DNA of 63,660 nt from Saprolegnia diclina VS20 (lineage: Eukaryota > Oomycota > Saprolegniomycetes > Saprolegniales > Saprolegniaceae), in the NCBI RefSeq assembly GCF_000281045.1, contig NW_008246094.1:312949-376608 (forward strand), written 5' to 3'. The notes under the pieces are model-generated. The model was not told where the DNA came from. It was given only the letters and a program-made list of their open reading frames with translations, and did not search any database. Below are positions 46,788 through 57,526 of this stretch, piece by piece. How positions within the stretch are numbered: position 1 is the first letter of the stretch; each line of letters begins with the position of its first letter. The position numbers and the translations under genes were made by a program.

Positions 46788-47542
46788 TTAGACGCTCGTC
46801 GTCTTGAAGCTGATCGGGATCGGCGACGCGGCAAACTTGATGTTGCGCGACCCGTGGGGCTGCGCGGTCGTTGGTGGGTGGTGCGTCGTGGGGGTCGCGC
46901 GGTCGACCATGCGATCGTCGTGGTGGTGCATGAGGTGTTGTTGCTACGTTCAACATGAGCACGTTCGATACATGACGTCTCGTCCACCTGGTGCGGCGAC
47001 GTGAACGGAATCTGGTCCGTCGCGAGCTGGAGCTCGGGCGGCGGCAGTCGGACGCCATACTCGTTCGGGATGAGCGGGAGTGGGATCGCATTGCGCTTCT
47101 CAGCGAGCTCCATCATGAGCTACGCGTCGGGAATTTTGAGGTATAATACAAGACGAGAGGCGGACCTCGCGCGCCGGCATCTGCGCGTACGTGTGGTTCA
47201 AGCGGGCCATGGCCGCGAGGCGAACGTCGTCGGCGTCGATCTCGGCCTTGTTGGCATACTGCGAGAACTCTTGAGCGTCCACGAGCACCTCCGTCGTGTA
47301 GCCTACGCCGTCGTTAGCTGCATCGACGCTTGGAGCGACGTCGTACGGTGGACAAACTCGAGCAGCTGCGTCACGACGCGCGGCTCATACTTGTCGACGC
47401 CCATCGACTCGAGGATGTGCTTGACGAGCGCCACATCCATGGGCTCGTGCACCTCCTTGGTCGCCGGCGCGTCGTTGGCCTCGTCCTCGACCGGCGCCGT
47501 CGCCGTCACCTTCCGCCGCTTGAGCTCCTTGGCCTCGCTCAT
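46788..47542 (-). CDS. TAF9: TFIID/SAGA subunit TAF9
   Basis: Four exons (47542-47347, 47302-47166, 47119-46988, 46943-46788; introns 44-46 nt) give 206 residues. The histone fold reads VKHILESMGVDKYEPRVVTQ, then LEFVHRYTTEVLVDAQEFS, then ADDVRLAAMARLNHTY. It is followed by the TAF9 signature EKRNAIPLPLIPNEYGVRLPP. This is the H3-like partner of TAF6 in TFIID and SAGA. A His-rich patch (HLMHHHDD) and a SRNIKFAASPIPISF tail end the protein. All four joins keep the frame. It converges on the giant HECT gene with 73 bp between stop codons. Confidence 0.93.
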
Positions 47543-48487
47543 GATTCTTGGAATGAATATCCTAATTAGGTCATTAAGGCCTGGACTTAGGAAAATAGGT
47601 CTCTGCCAGCTTTCATTAGGCAACCATCATGCTCGTTGTCACCGGTGTGTTGCTCGACGCACAGCTCATACGCCTGGCCGCTCGGTGGCTCGTTCGCAAT
47701 GACAGTCGTTCGAGCCCAGATTGATCGGTGTCGCCGCAGCGTTCATTGGCATGTGAGACCGAGAAACCGTGGCGCTGGTGGTTTGTGGTATTTGCCAAAT
47801 ATAAAATTTATAGCCGTATTTAGTCTTAGTTGCACCTCCTCAGACTCTCAACGCTTAGTCGACCCACTCTCATTGCAACACGAAATCGCCCACGCTTGGC
47901 ACGTTGGTAGAGTAAACATATTAGGAAGAGCAAGGTCTACCATTGTGTGGGGTATTGTATGCACACGGTAGGCCAAGATCGCTGTGCTACACGTCTCTAT
48001 ACAGTTATTGAGGGTTTGAAACTTTAGGCACCCATAACTCAGGTTATACGCCTCAAACGCCGACGTGACATAGCGTTTTGAGCTCTCCTAGATGTGTTGA
48101 ATGCACTTGCCAAATATGAGCGATATTGTTTTCAGACTTGATTTGCCCACCAGAGTGCCGCCGCACTCAGGGAAGAGTCCTGTAATACACTATTCGATGC
48201 CATGTACTATTACACTAATTCAGTCATTTGTTTTGCCGGGCTGTTGTGCTGACTTGCGGTGCAGTCAAGACGGGAGCAACGCAGTTACGTGGTGTCGAAG
48301 GTGGATATTATTCACCCTACGTGACTCTTTTGCTTGTGTCGCCGATGCACCTTCGTAATTCCTCGGCGACGACATGTTTTTAGCGGACCCTCAGACCAAC
48401 TGGAGCCGGGTCACCAGCGAACGGCGTCAGCTCAGCGGTCACGATTGGCCGTAGCACACAGAAAAGTTGGACAGAAGTTAGTACTAG

Positions 48488-48769
48488 CTAGTTACTGGTG
48501 ATGTCGAACGCCTCATCACTTAGTTTAAGACCATGGCTCGCAGCCATCTCGACCGCTAGCTCGCGGTGACGCATCGCACGTCTCCCTTCAAGCAGTGGTG
48601 GTGTCGATGAGAGGTGTCCCTTGAGCGCGGACGATACGTGGAGAATGAAATGACACTGGTGTGTGGTGTAGAGATGCATTAATGCATGGGATATGCCTAA
48701 ATCAACGATAACAAGTTTTTGCGCCAGACACCCGGCAACGGCGCTGGCATTATCGCAGTTCGTGGTCAT
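48488..48769 (-). CDS. Doubtful small ORF
   Basis: A 93-residue frame runs from an ATG at 48769 to a TAG at 48488. It has reasonable composition (CLAQKLVIVDLGISHALMHL, later RHRELAVEMAASHGLKL) but no recognised domain, and no neighbouring exon could be joined. It may be a remnant of a decayed gene. Confidence 0.2.
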   Translation of the reverse strand: MTTNCDNASAVAGCLAQKLVIVDLGISHALMHLYTTHQCHFILHVSSALKGHLSSTPPLLEGRRAMRHRELAVEMAASHGLKLSDEAFDITSN

Positions 48770-49665
48770 TTTGCCGATGCAACGGCGTCAAAGCGTCAAG
48801 TCCTAGCTCCATGGGCCGATTCGTCGCTGATTTCAAAGGTCTTTATGTTTTCAGATTGGAATACCAAGATGTAGTGTTTGGCGAAAGCTCCAACTCTGTA
48901 CCGCCACCTTTGGCGGCGCATTGAACGTGCACGAATCTTTTCATTCCGTCACTTTCTTGTGTTTCTGAAGCCAAATTTGACCACAGCGTTCGTGAACTAG
49001 CCTTAGTGGCTCATCCGGAGCTAAGTAGTCTGGTACATCTGCAGGACCTTGGCTAATTGTCAACTTGGCTCCAACGGTTCATGCCACGAATACACATGAG
49101 CTTGCTCGGATCCTTAGTACAATGTATGTTGCCTCTTGAACAAAGAGTAGAGCCTTGGTTGCACCACCTAGACGTGCTGGAAGTCCCGACTTGATCGACA
49201 ACGCCGCTGTAAAGACAGGGATGTGCCGCTTTGTGAGGATGCAGAGACGCCCGCCTTGTCCTTCCTGAATGTAGTGACGCGGGCGACGTGCCCTTGGTCG
49301 CAGCGCCATAGAACCATCATTAGACTGTCTGGCCATACTTGTGGCGCCGCATCCTCCAGCTTCGCCCAATTTTTAGCGTCACCATCATCACAAAACAATG
49401 CTATGCAGAGTTTCTTTTCGGATCCAGCTTCCAGATTGGTTCTTGTCGCCACTCGCATCTCGTCCTACAAAGTCACTCATCCAATGTTCCAGGTGCCCCC
49501 GGTACAATTATACCGAACGACGAGGTCGTTGAACCAAGCTTGCACGACCTCCTCCCGACCGAATCTGGCGCATCAACGCGCCTTGGCATGCGTAATGGCG
49601 CGTTGAAGCAACTTGGAATCCAAGATCCACACCCTAGATTCATGCATCAATTGACTGTCCGTGAC

Positions 49666-49686
49666 GTGGGAAATGGCAATTCCCAC
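49666..49686. repeat. Inverted repeat GTGGGAA / TTCCCAC
   Basis: Perfect 7-bp arms at 49666-49672 and 49680-49686 flank a 7-nt loop. A related, longer pair lies 45 bp downstream. Confidence 0.7.
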
Positions 49687-49730
49687 GGATTTCCGACGCA
49701 CGTCATGCCGTGCATGCTGCTGGAGGGCGC

Positions 49731-49759
49731 TGTGGGAAAGGCGGTGTGGATTTCCCACA
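49731..49759. repeat. Inverted repeat TGTGGGAAA / TTTCCCACA
   Basis: Perfect 9-bp arms at 49731-49739 and 49751-49759 flank an 11-nt loop. The shared GTGGGAA core with the repeat at 49666-49686 suggests a common origin or one binding protein. GTGGGAA is also the core of CSL/RBP-J sites, but that family link is speculative here. Confidence 0.7.
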
Positions 49760-50438
49760 CTGGGATGAATCTACGGATATCCTTATCCGGATTCAGAAGA
49801 TTCTTTTTCTTATTTTGCGTTGTGGTTTTTTAATCATTACACAGGGAGTTTGTATGAAAACGCCATTGCGAAAAAGAACGCACTCGCAACGCGGATCTTT
49901 GGTCGCCAGTGAAACGGCCTTTCGCAGAACGCATGCTGATTGGTCCAACCCCGTCGGGTTCTTTTTTTGGGCCACGTTTTTGGATTCAATGCCGATAGCA
50001 TTTGAATCTTCACCCACCATTGGACGATGGCTGTAGAAATCATTTTGGCCAATCACAGGCGCTGTAACAATTGTGATTCGATACACTATAAGAAACTATA
50101 GTAAGGAATCTGGCAGGCGGGGCCGTTGGTTCTGATGCGCGGGCTTTCTGATATTTTTTTGCCCGAGGCTTTGTATTTTAAAGTGCTAATATTCGAGAGA
50201 ATAAAACAGAATCCTCGGTCATATATTGCGCACTAGGAATGTTTATACTAAATACAAGTGTATTTGGTGGCCTATTTCGATTCAGACAATTAATTTGCAT
50301 CTTGGCGGCGACGAGATTCACGGACTTTTCGATAAAAGTATTGGTGACGTCGAATAATAATAACCCATTTTCGTGACCACCGTGCAGGTTGACACCATAA
50401 GCGATTTTGCTCTTATCACCTCAACACCTCACAGCAAC

Positions 50439-51581
50439 ATGATGCTTGCGATGCAACCTACGATGCCAACGACAATGCGGCCATCGAGCTTGGACGAGAT
50501 CAGCATGGGCATGAGCATGAACATCAACATGCCCGCCAACCTCTCGGTGCCGATGCAGATGGAAGCCTGCAAGCGCGGGTGGGTCGCTCCGTTCCTGCTG
50601 CACCTTCACCAGATGCTCCGCCGCGAGTCGCCCCAGATCATCCGCTGGACGCTGGACGGCAAGGCGTTCGAGATCCTCGACAAGGCCACGATGACCGAGA
50701 AGATTCTGCCCAAGTACTTCCGCAACAAGAACTTTGCCAGCTTCCAGCGTCAACTCAACTACTTTGGCTTCCGCAAGTGGTCCAAGTCGCGCGCGATGCA
50801 CTCGACGTACTCGCGCGAGCACTTCACGCGCGACAACTTTGACGAGCTCGTGTACGTCAAGCGCCAGAGCAAGAGCAGCAAGAAGGCCAAGGACGAGAGC
50901 TCGACCGACAAGAGCGATATGGACATGGAGAGCGACACCTCGTCGCCGGTCGTGATGGCGCTGCCGTCGCCGGTCATCCCGGCCGCGCCGCTGAGCCCGT
51001 CGATTGGCTCGCTCTCGCCGCACTCGGTGTCTTTTGTCCTCTCGAACGACGACGACTTGCCGGCCGCCAAGCCGTTCAACACGCACTTCAGCGTGCCGGC
51101 GCTTTCGGAGATGCGCCAGACGTCGCCGCTCCACCACATTCGCCTGCCGTCGCTGCACCAGATGGTGCCGTCGATGGCGACCTCGTGGAGCCCGTCAAGC
51201 TCGCCCAAGACGGATTCGTCGTGCGCCTCGCCCCAGCCAGTCAAGGTCGACTACAACACGAAGGAGCTCTCTGGCCTCTCGGCCGCGCGCTTCATCCGCG
51301 GTCTCTACGACATGATCTCGTCCGACAACGGCGAGCGCATTTGCTGGAGCGACGACGGCGCCTCGTTTACGGTCGTCAACTCGTCCAAGCTCGCTTGGGA
51401 AGCATTGCCGCAGTACTTCAAGCACAACAAGTATCGCAGCTTCCAGCAGCAGCTCAACATGTACGGCTTCTCCAAGGCCTCCAAGGCCCGCGCTTCGTCG
51501 TGCGTGTACAGCCACCCGCTCTTCCGCCGCGGCCACTTTACCGATCTCTGCCGCATCGCGCGCAAGACCAGCATGGCCTAA
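50439..51581 (+). CDS. Heat-shock-factor family protein with two DNA-binding domains
   Basis: A single exon gives 380 residues from the ATG at 50439 (a second ATG follows directly). Residues about 46-145 are a full HSF DNA-binding domain (GWVAPFLLHLHQMLRRESP, IIRWTLDGKAFEI, LPKYFRNKNFASFQRQLNYF). A Ser/Pro/Asp-rich linker with a basic KSSKKAK patch runs to about 270. Residues about 277-376 are a second HSF-type domain (ICWSDDGASFTV, LPQYFKHNKYRSFQQQLNMYGF). HSFs bind nGAAn repeats as trimers through a coiled coil after the domain. No HR-A/B coiled coil is evident, so two fused domains may replace oligomerisation. The domains differ clearly from each other, so the duplication is old. Confidence 0.9.
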   Translation: MMLAMQPTMPTTMRPSSLDEISMGMSMNINMPANLSVPMQMEACKRGWVAPFLLHLHQMLRRESPQIIRWTLDGKAFEILDKATMTEKILPKYFRNKNFASFQRQLNYFGFRKWSKSRAMHSTYSREHFTRDNFDELVYVKRQSKSSKKAKDESSTDKSDMDMESDTSSPVVMALPSPVIPAAPLSPSIGSLSPHSVSFVLSNDDDLPAAKPFNTHFSVPALSEMRQTSPLHHIRLPSLHQMVPSMATSWSPSSSPKTDSSCASPQPVKVDYNTKELSGLSAARFIRGLYDMISSDNGERICWSDDGASFTVVNSSKLAWEALPQYFKHNKYRSFQQQLNMYGFSKASKARASSCVYSHPLFRRGHFTDLCRIARKTSMA

Positions 51582-51686
51582 GCGAACGGCCCATCTTATT
51601 TATCCCTGCCGTTCAGTAGTTTCCTGTATATAGACTGTCCTTTGTTAACTTATTTGATATAATTGCACCTTTTGTGTGATCAACAA

Positions 51687-52420
51687 CTAGCTCTTGCCTG
51701 GAAGGACATGACAAGTTGTGCTCCTCTGGTGCTTCTCGTACACGGCCTCGTCGCGTGGAGTATCCCAGTTGCGCCACTGTGCCGAGCCCCATGAAGCGGA
51801 CCGTCACCTGATGGCTCGTCGTCGAGTAGCTATCATCCGTCCAACTCTGCGCTTCAAGGGCAGCCACCACAGAGCGCATCAATAGGCTGCTACAGAAGCA
51901 CTACGAGAGACCCTTGGTCGAGACGCAGGAATGCGCCATACAATAACCAAGATACATTTTAGAAGCTGTGAGCGGGCGCGGGTCGGACGCATATTTTCCG
52001 GCCACATTACGTCCACGTTGTACACGTGGAGATTCTACACGATGATGGAATCTTGGTCTTGGTCGGGCGCTAATTCCACGCAACTCGCTCGCCAAGTCCT
52101 CAACGCACAGGATTAGAGCGTACACGTGAGCTCGAGCGCGAGGCTTCAAGCTGTCGTAATACCGTGACTGCCGCGGCGCACGCGTTGCAAATTGGTGCCG
52201 CCGGCTCGTCAACGCCACCCGCGCGCGGCCCGTCGAGCCCATACAAACACCAAGGTAATCTTGGCCCGCGTCACGCGAGCTGGGCGTGTCAACTGCATAC
52301 ATGATCCCGTGCTGACGCTGACGACAACGCGACCCCAATAGCGGTAGCTCCAGTCGCAGACGTGCCGGCACACTGTGGCTTCCGACACTAGCCGGACGGT
52401 CAGTGTCTATGGTTTACTAA
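51687..52420 (-). CDS. Probable small intron-rich gene or relic, possibly FYVE/START-related
   Basis: Several minus-strand pieces look like exons of one gene but could not be fully joined. From 5' to 3' they are SEATVCRHVCDWSYRYWGRV (about 52320-52385), APICNACAAAVTVLRQLE, then after a TAG acceptor NLHVYNVDVMWPENMRP (about 51965-52035), and after another TAG acceptor MRSVVAALEAQSWTDDSYS, with a 31-nt GT..CAG intron leading to WRNWDTPRDEAVYEKHQRS and a stop near 51687. The CxxC pairs with aromatic neighbours and the layout recall oomycete FYVE/START-like proteins. This is pattern resemblance only. At least one exon junction was not found, so decay is possible. Confidence 0.3.
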
Positions 52421-52759
52421 GTAAGGAAGAAACCAAGCCGCACAGAGGCACGTGCAAGCTACGATGGCGTCGACCATGCGACAGCGGTTGAAGGTGGCGC
52501 GGCCACGCTGACGCACGCGACGGCGCGTTCTTTGGCCCTTTGATTACAAGATATAGCTATACGTACTAGGTAGGACGAGGTATTTGTCGCTTGTGTCGGC
52601 CGACTGCGTGGCGCGTCTGTGGCGCGCGGTGATAGACGGTGCAGGAGAACATATGCATTTTCATGCCTCAGCACTGTTGGCAATGGGGTGTGGCGGCCCG
52701 TCCGGATACGCGTGGCGTGAATTGACTTGTTGGGATTTTGCTTTCGCCGACGGACGAGC

Positions 52760-55583
52760 ATGGGCAACGAAGCGTCGCAGATGGGGGGCAACGCGCTCGA
52801 CATGTCGTCCCGGAACCTCAGCAGCACCTGCCTCGCAGGCATGGACGAGCCTGGCGCCGGCCTCCGCTCGGCGCCCTTCCTCTCGGAGACGAGCTACGAC
52901 GCGAGCCGCGCCGAGAACCTCGAGTCGCTCGACCTCCAGAGCGGCTTTGAGTGGGAAGGCTTCGTCTCCAAGAAGGGCCATCTCGTGCGCAACTGGAAGC
53001 TGCGCTACTTCACGCTCGAGTCGAATCTGCTCTCGTACTATGAGAGCAAGGAGGACGCGCGGAAGCGGCGCCACCTCAAGGGCCGCGTGCACCTCACACG
53101 CGTCCATATCATCGAGGGCAAGAGCGCACATGGCTACGACTTTACCTTCGACACACAAGAAGGCAAGCCATTCCACGTCTCGACAACGACCGAGCTCGAC
53201 CAAATCGCGTGGGTCAAGGTCATGCAGGTACGGCGACGACATGACAACGATAGCGTCATGGTCTATCGCAGGCGGGCATCGACTGGTTCAACCTCAACAA
53301 CGCTGGCCAGTCCATCTACGGCAGCTCGCTTCTCTCCAAGACGCCGTTTTGCAACGCCGAGACGCTCTACTCGCTCTACCGGCGCGTGCTCTCGAACGAA
53401 CCGAACCTCGTCGACGAGTTCCTCGCCTTCTTCAACAAAGGTACGTGATATCTCCCCGCGCTTTGCTCATGCGGCGCAGACCTCGTCTTCTCGTCCTACT
53501 ACCCGCGCAAGTTTCCCTTCCACGGCGACTTTTTCGGGCGCGAAGGCATCCTCTTCTTCCTCAGCACGTTCCGCGAGAGCATGGATATCCTCGAATTCAC
53601 CATCAGCGACGTGACGATGGAGCGCGACGGCAAGGTCGCGACCATTAAAGGCCACGAGAAGCTCCGGTCCAAGCAGAACGGCGCCGACGTCGTCCAGCCG
53701 TGGGTCCACCGCATCCGGTTTGGTCCGTACGGCAAGATCATTCGGCTCAAGATTGAGATCGACACGAAGATGGCCAAAGGCAACTGGAACGCGCTGGGCA
53801 TGCAGACCATCTACCCGGAAGAGGTCATTGCCGCCATGCGCTCGACGCGCGCGCTCTCGATCTCGCTCCAGGATTTCACAGTCTACAACGTCATTGGGAA
53901 GGGCGGCTTTGGCACGGTCGTGAGCGCGGTCAAGAAGAGCGACGGGCAAATCTACGCGCTCAAGATCCTCGAGAAGGGCAAAATGACCAAGTACGACATT
54001 GAGTCGTCGTTCACCGAGATGCGCGTCGCCCAAAACATCCACCATCCGTTCATTGCCGGCCTCCGCATCGCGTTCCAGTCGCAGACCAAGCTCTTCCTCG
54101 GCATGCACTACTACAACGGCGGCGACCTCTTCCACCACATGTCGAAAGGCTCGAGTTCGCGCATCTCAGCCGCGCGCGCCAAGTTTTACACGGCCGAGCT
54201 CGTCCTCGGTATCCACCACTTGCACCAGCACGACATTCTCTACCGGTCCGACGACGATGAACTCTCGTAGGCTCAAGCTTTCTGTATGTAGAGACATCAA
54301 GCCCGAGAACGTCATGATCGACGCCGACGGCCACATTGCGCTCGTGGACTTTGGCCTCGCCAAGCTGCACGTGTCGGAGTTTAAGGGCGCCAAGACGATG
54401 GCGGGCTCGCCGCAGTACACGGCGCCCGAGCTGCTCTTGCCAAAAGCGAAGCGGTCGTACGGCAAGGCGGCCGACTGGTGGAGTCTCGGCATCCTCCTTT
54501 ACGAGATGAGCATTGGCAAGTCGCCGTTCTTCGACAGCAACATTGAAAAGATGTACCAGAAGATCCAGAACGACCCGGTCATGTTCCCGCCGACGCCCGA
54601 GACGTCGCGCGAGCTCCAGGACTTGCTCCTCGGCCTCCTTCGGAAGGACCCGCACCAGCGTTACGGCAGCGCGATCTCGGACATTCTCCAGCACCCGTAC
54701 TTTGCCGACATCAACTGGGACAAGTTGCTCCAGAAGAAGATTGAGGCGCCGTGGAAGCCCCACCTCGTACGCTGCCCGCCCTTGTTGCCACGGAAACTAA
54801 GGACCTCTGGTGTAGACGTCGACGCTGGACGTCAAGTATGTCGACTCGGAGTTTACCGAGCTCGACGTCTCGGAAGAGGTCATGTCGCCGACGGACAAGG
54901 CGTCCAAGAACATTCTCTTTGACAAGTTCGAGAGGATATTCGTGCCGCGCAGCCAACGCAAGACGCCGGCGCCGGCGCAGGACCCGACGTTCAAGGACTT
55001 TACGTACTTTTGCGAGGACCCAAACGCCCTCGTGGCCGTCGAGTCGCTCGTCGACGAGCTCCACACAAAGGACACGGTCGCGAGCCGGCGCGGCGCCGAC
55101 GCGATCGTGAGCGCCGACGGTCTTGACGACGGCAACGGCACGCCGCTCTCGTCCTTTATCGCGAACGACCGCCCGGACCTCGGCGCGTCGCCCGACATTT
55201 ACCCGATGGACCCGCATCTGAACCCGCCGTACAACTCGACGATGCCGGGCACGTCGAGCTCGCGGCGCCTCGAGGAATTTCGACACCAGAGCAATAGCAG
55301 CAATGGAGCGTCGAATGGGTTGGGCACCCCACCCAAGCCCATGGACCGGCTGCCGCCGCGCGCAACGTCGGTACCGCTCCTCCCGCCCAAGCCGACGCAG
55401 CGCGCGTCGGACGTCAAGAAGCACGAGGACGCGGCCGACGTTGAGATCTTTCGAAGGGCGCCAGTGACGCCATCGTCGTCATCGGCAGCGCCGAATGCGA
55501 ATGCGAGTTTGACACCGGCCGCGACGCCCGTCTTTTTCCGCAACTCGTTTCGCCACTCGTTCCGGTCCGACCCATCGGCGTAA
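52760..55583 (+). CDS. PH + SnoaL-like + AGC protein kinase fusion, probably myristoylated
   Basis: Five exons (52760-53227, 53272-53440, 53480-54245, 54292-54766, 54816-55583) give 881 residues. MGNEASQ at the start fits N-myristoylation. Residues about 62-158 are a PH domain (FEWEGFVSKKGHLVRNWKLR). Residues about 175-325 read like an NTF2/SnoaL fold (FHGDFFGREGILFFLSTFRE, then PWVHRIRFGPYGKIIRLKIE). The kinase spans about 344-610: IGKGGFGTVV loop, ALKIL lysine, YRDIKPEN, DFGLAK, GSPQYTAPELL. An AGC tail with a hydrophobic motif FKDFTYF follows. The C-terminal 150 residues are Ser/Pro-rich. It resembles AKT/SGK-type kinases responding to phosphoinositides, with an inserted SnoaL-like module. 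Two of its introns end CAG, rare in this window. Confidence 0.88.
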
Positions 55584-55720
55584 GACGCAAGCGCGTCCTC
55601 CACTTCGACTACTACTTGTCTGCGATATACTACAACTTACTACACACCACATCTGATACTACTCGGCCTTGACAACTACGCTGGATAGTCTAGATGTAAA
55701 CTAGAATTATATGCATGGGG

Positions 55721-57515
55721 TTAAAACTCGTCAAAGCCGTCGAAAGGCGACGGCGACGGGCGCGAAAGGAGATCGGAAATCCCATTGTAGAGCATGCCGA
55801 GACCGCCGCTCGAGTAGAGACGGCCAAGGGCCCAGAGCAAGACGACGTAGAGCACAGGCTTCATCGCTTGGCTGCTCTGGCTTGAGTCCTGCGACTCGGT
55901 TTGAGATGGAGACGGCGCCCGGCAGAGCTTGGTCGCAAGTACATTGCGCGCTGTCGCCTACACCAGCAGGGTCAGCGAGAGACGCGACTGCATTCGCGGT
56001 ACGAGGCGCTCGGCGGCATCAAGGGCGACGACGCCTTCGGCGCGCAAGAGCGTCGAGATCTCGTCGTCTGAGAGCGTCGGGAGGATCTCGTCGGCTTCGA
56101 GCAGCGCAGTGTCAAACGCCGAGAGCTGAGCTAGAGGCATGTCGTCCTATCGCTGCTTTACCAGGATATGACTCCACCTCGGGGTCGGGGCTTCTTCGAC
56201 GCAGCCGGTGTCGTGCCGTTGGCCAAGTGCTCGGACTGGAGGTCCGCGAGCATCTTTTGCACGCGCACGTCGGTCAGGTCAATGCTACATACACGCACGA
56301 TAGGCTGCCACGTCATGGCTCCTCGACCGCTCGCACCCGTTGGCGTGGCCGTCGGCAATCATGTCGGGCGTCGGGTTGTAAAAGTCGACGGGCGCTGGGG
56401 CCCGTGTCGCCGCGGCCTTGGCTTCATCGATCTTGGCTTGCAGCTCCCGCGCGCTCTCGAGCTCGCCCTTGGCCTCGTACATGCGCACGACCGCGTTCGC
56501 GTCGGCAAGCTACACGACATATTGCTGCACTGAACCGGACCACATCGCGTCTTGTTGCACCTCTTGCTCCATTTGCTTGCGCCGCGCGTCGGCCGCGTCC
56601 ACGGGCTCATCGGGCGTGTCGACGACGACGCCACGATCAAACATGCCCTGGAACGTCGCCTTGTCGAGCTGCTTTTGCTTGATCGAGTCGTCGCGGAGTT
56701 GGCGGTAGAGCTTCCTATGCGTCGTGTCGGTGCACTTATCGTCTTGCAGAACGTACCGAATCTCGACGCTCGTCGGGTCCAGTTTGCACGCAGTGTCGAG
56801 ATCGCGGAGCGCCTTTTCAAACTCGACGGCGCCCGACGACAAGGGCGTGATGAGCGCTTGGGCGCGGCTACTCGCGCTCATGTAGAGACCGTGGAGATGG
56901 CGATCGCACACCGGTAGAAGGCCTTGGCGCAAGTGCTGTCGAGCGCAATGGCATCGTCGCAGGCAACGATCGCGACGGGAAATTCCTTTAGGCGCATTTT
57001 GCAGACTACGTATGTGTGAAGGCACTATGCAAAATATGACGCGGACCGCTAATGTTGAGGTACAGCGACGCTTGGAGCGACGTGAGCTCGATCGCGTCGG
57101 CGGCCGACTCGGGCGTGTACATGACGACGCGGATGTCGTCGTCGTGGATGCCCTTCTTCTTCCAGTTCACGTCGGCGTTCTCGCAGTACTTGAAGATCGA
57201 GAGCGCCATTTCGTACTGCGCGACCGCTTCTTCGTACTGCTGGTCGGCGAAGAAGGCGTTGCCTTTCTGCTTGATCTCGAGCGCGGCTGCTTTTCGGGCC
57301 CCGAACGGCTGCGTCCGAAGCGTCACAATGGGCTCCGACATGAACATCGAGTGCTGAAAGTAGGTCGGCCACGCGTCCCAGACGGGTCGCAGCTGCGCTT
57401 GCTGCGCACCCTTGAGCTTGACTGCCTCGGCCATGAGGTTGCCGAACGGCGAGTCCTTTCCCATCATCGTGGCGGCGGGCGTGTGGAAGTGAAGCGTCGC
57501 GAAAAAGATCCGCAT
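55721..57515 (-). CDS. TPR protein with C-terminal membrane segment, 8 exons
   Basis: Exons 57515-57047, 57005-56912, 56867-56757, 56714-56561, 56509-56337, 56284-56178, 56130-56003 and 55957-55721 give 490 residues. TPR motifs are seen at about 75-180 (KQKGNAFFADQQYEEAVAQY, then LYLNISVCKMRLKEFPVAI, then LDSTCAKAFYRRAQAL) and at EFEKALRDLDTACKLDP. This is the arrangement of TPR co-chaperones that bind Hsp70/Hsp90 tails. A helical region, a disordered linker and a C-terminal hydrophobic stretch (VLYVVLLWALGRLYSSGG) follow, with the end at DGFDEF. It may be anchored in the ER or outer mitochondrial membrane. I see no FKBP or other catalytic domain. The start could also be the ATG at 57467. All seven introns are 41-52 nt and end TAG. 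Confidence 0.78.
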
Positions 57516-57526
57516 CCGCCGTCGCC

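Larger units (their letters stand above)
47543..50438. other. 2.9-kb gene-free stretch with weak ORFs and inverted repeats
   Basis: This is the longest stretch without a supported gene, and its base use is less GC-biased than the coding regions. The only ATG-started frame that looks at all protein-like is on the minus strand at 48488-48769 (93 residues, no family). Minus frames at 49079-49458 and a plus frame at 49339-49833 overlap each other and look like scraps. Two hairpin-forming GTGGGAA/TTCCCAC pairs lie near 49.7 kb. The last 400 bp should contain the HSF promoter, with ATTGG/CCAAT boxes near 50022 and 50049. Confidence 0.5.
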
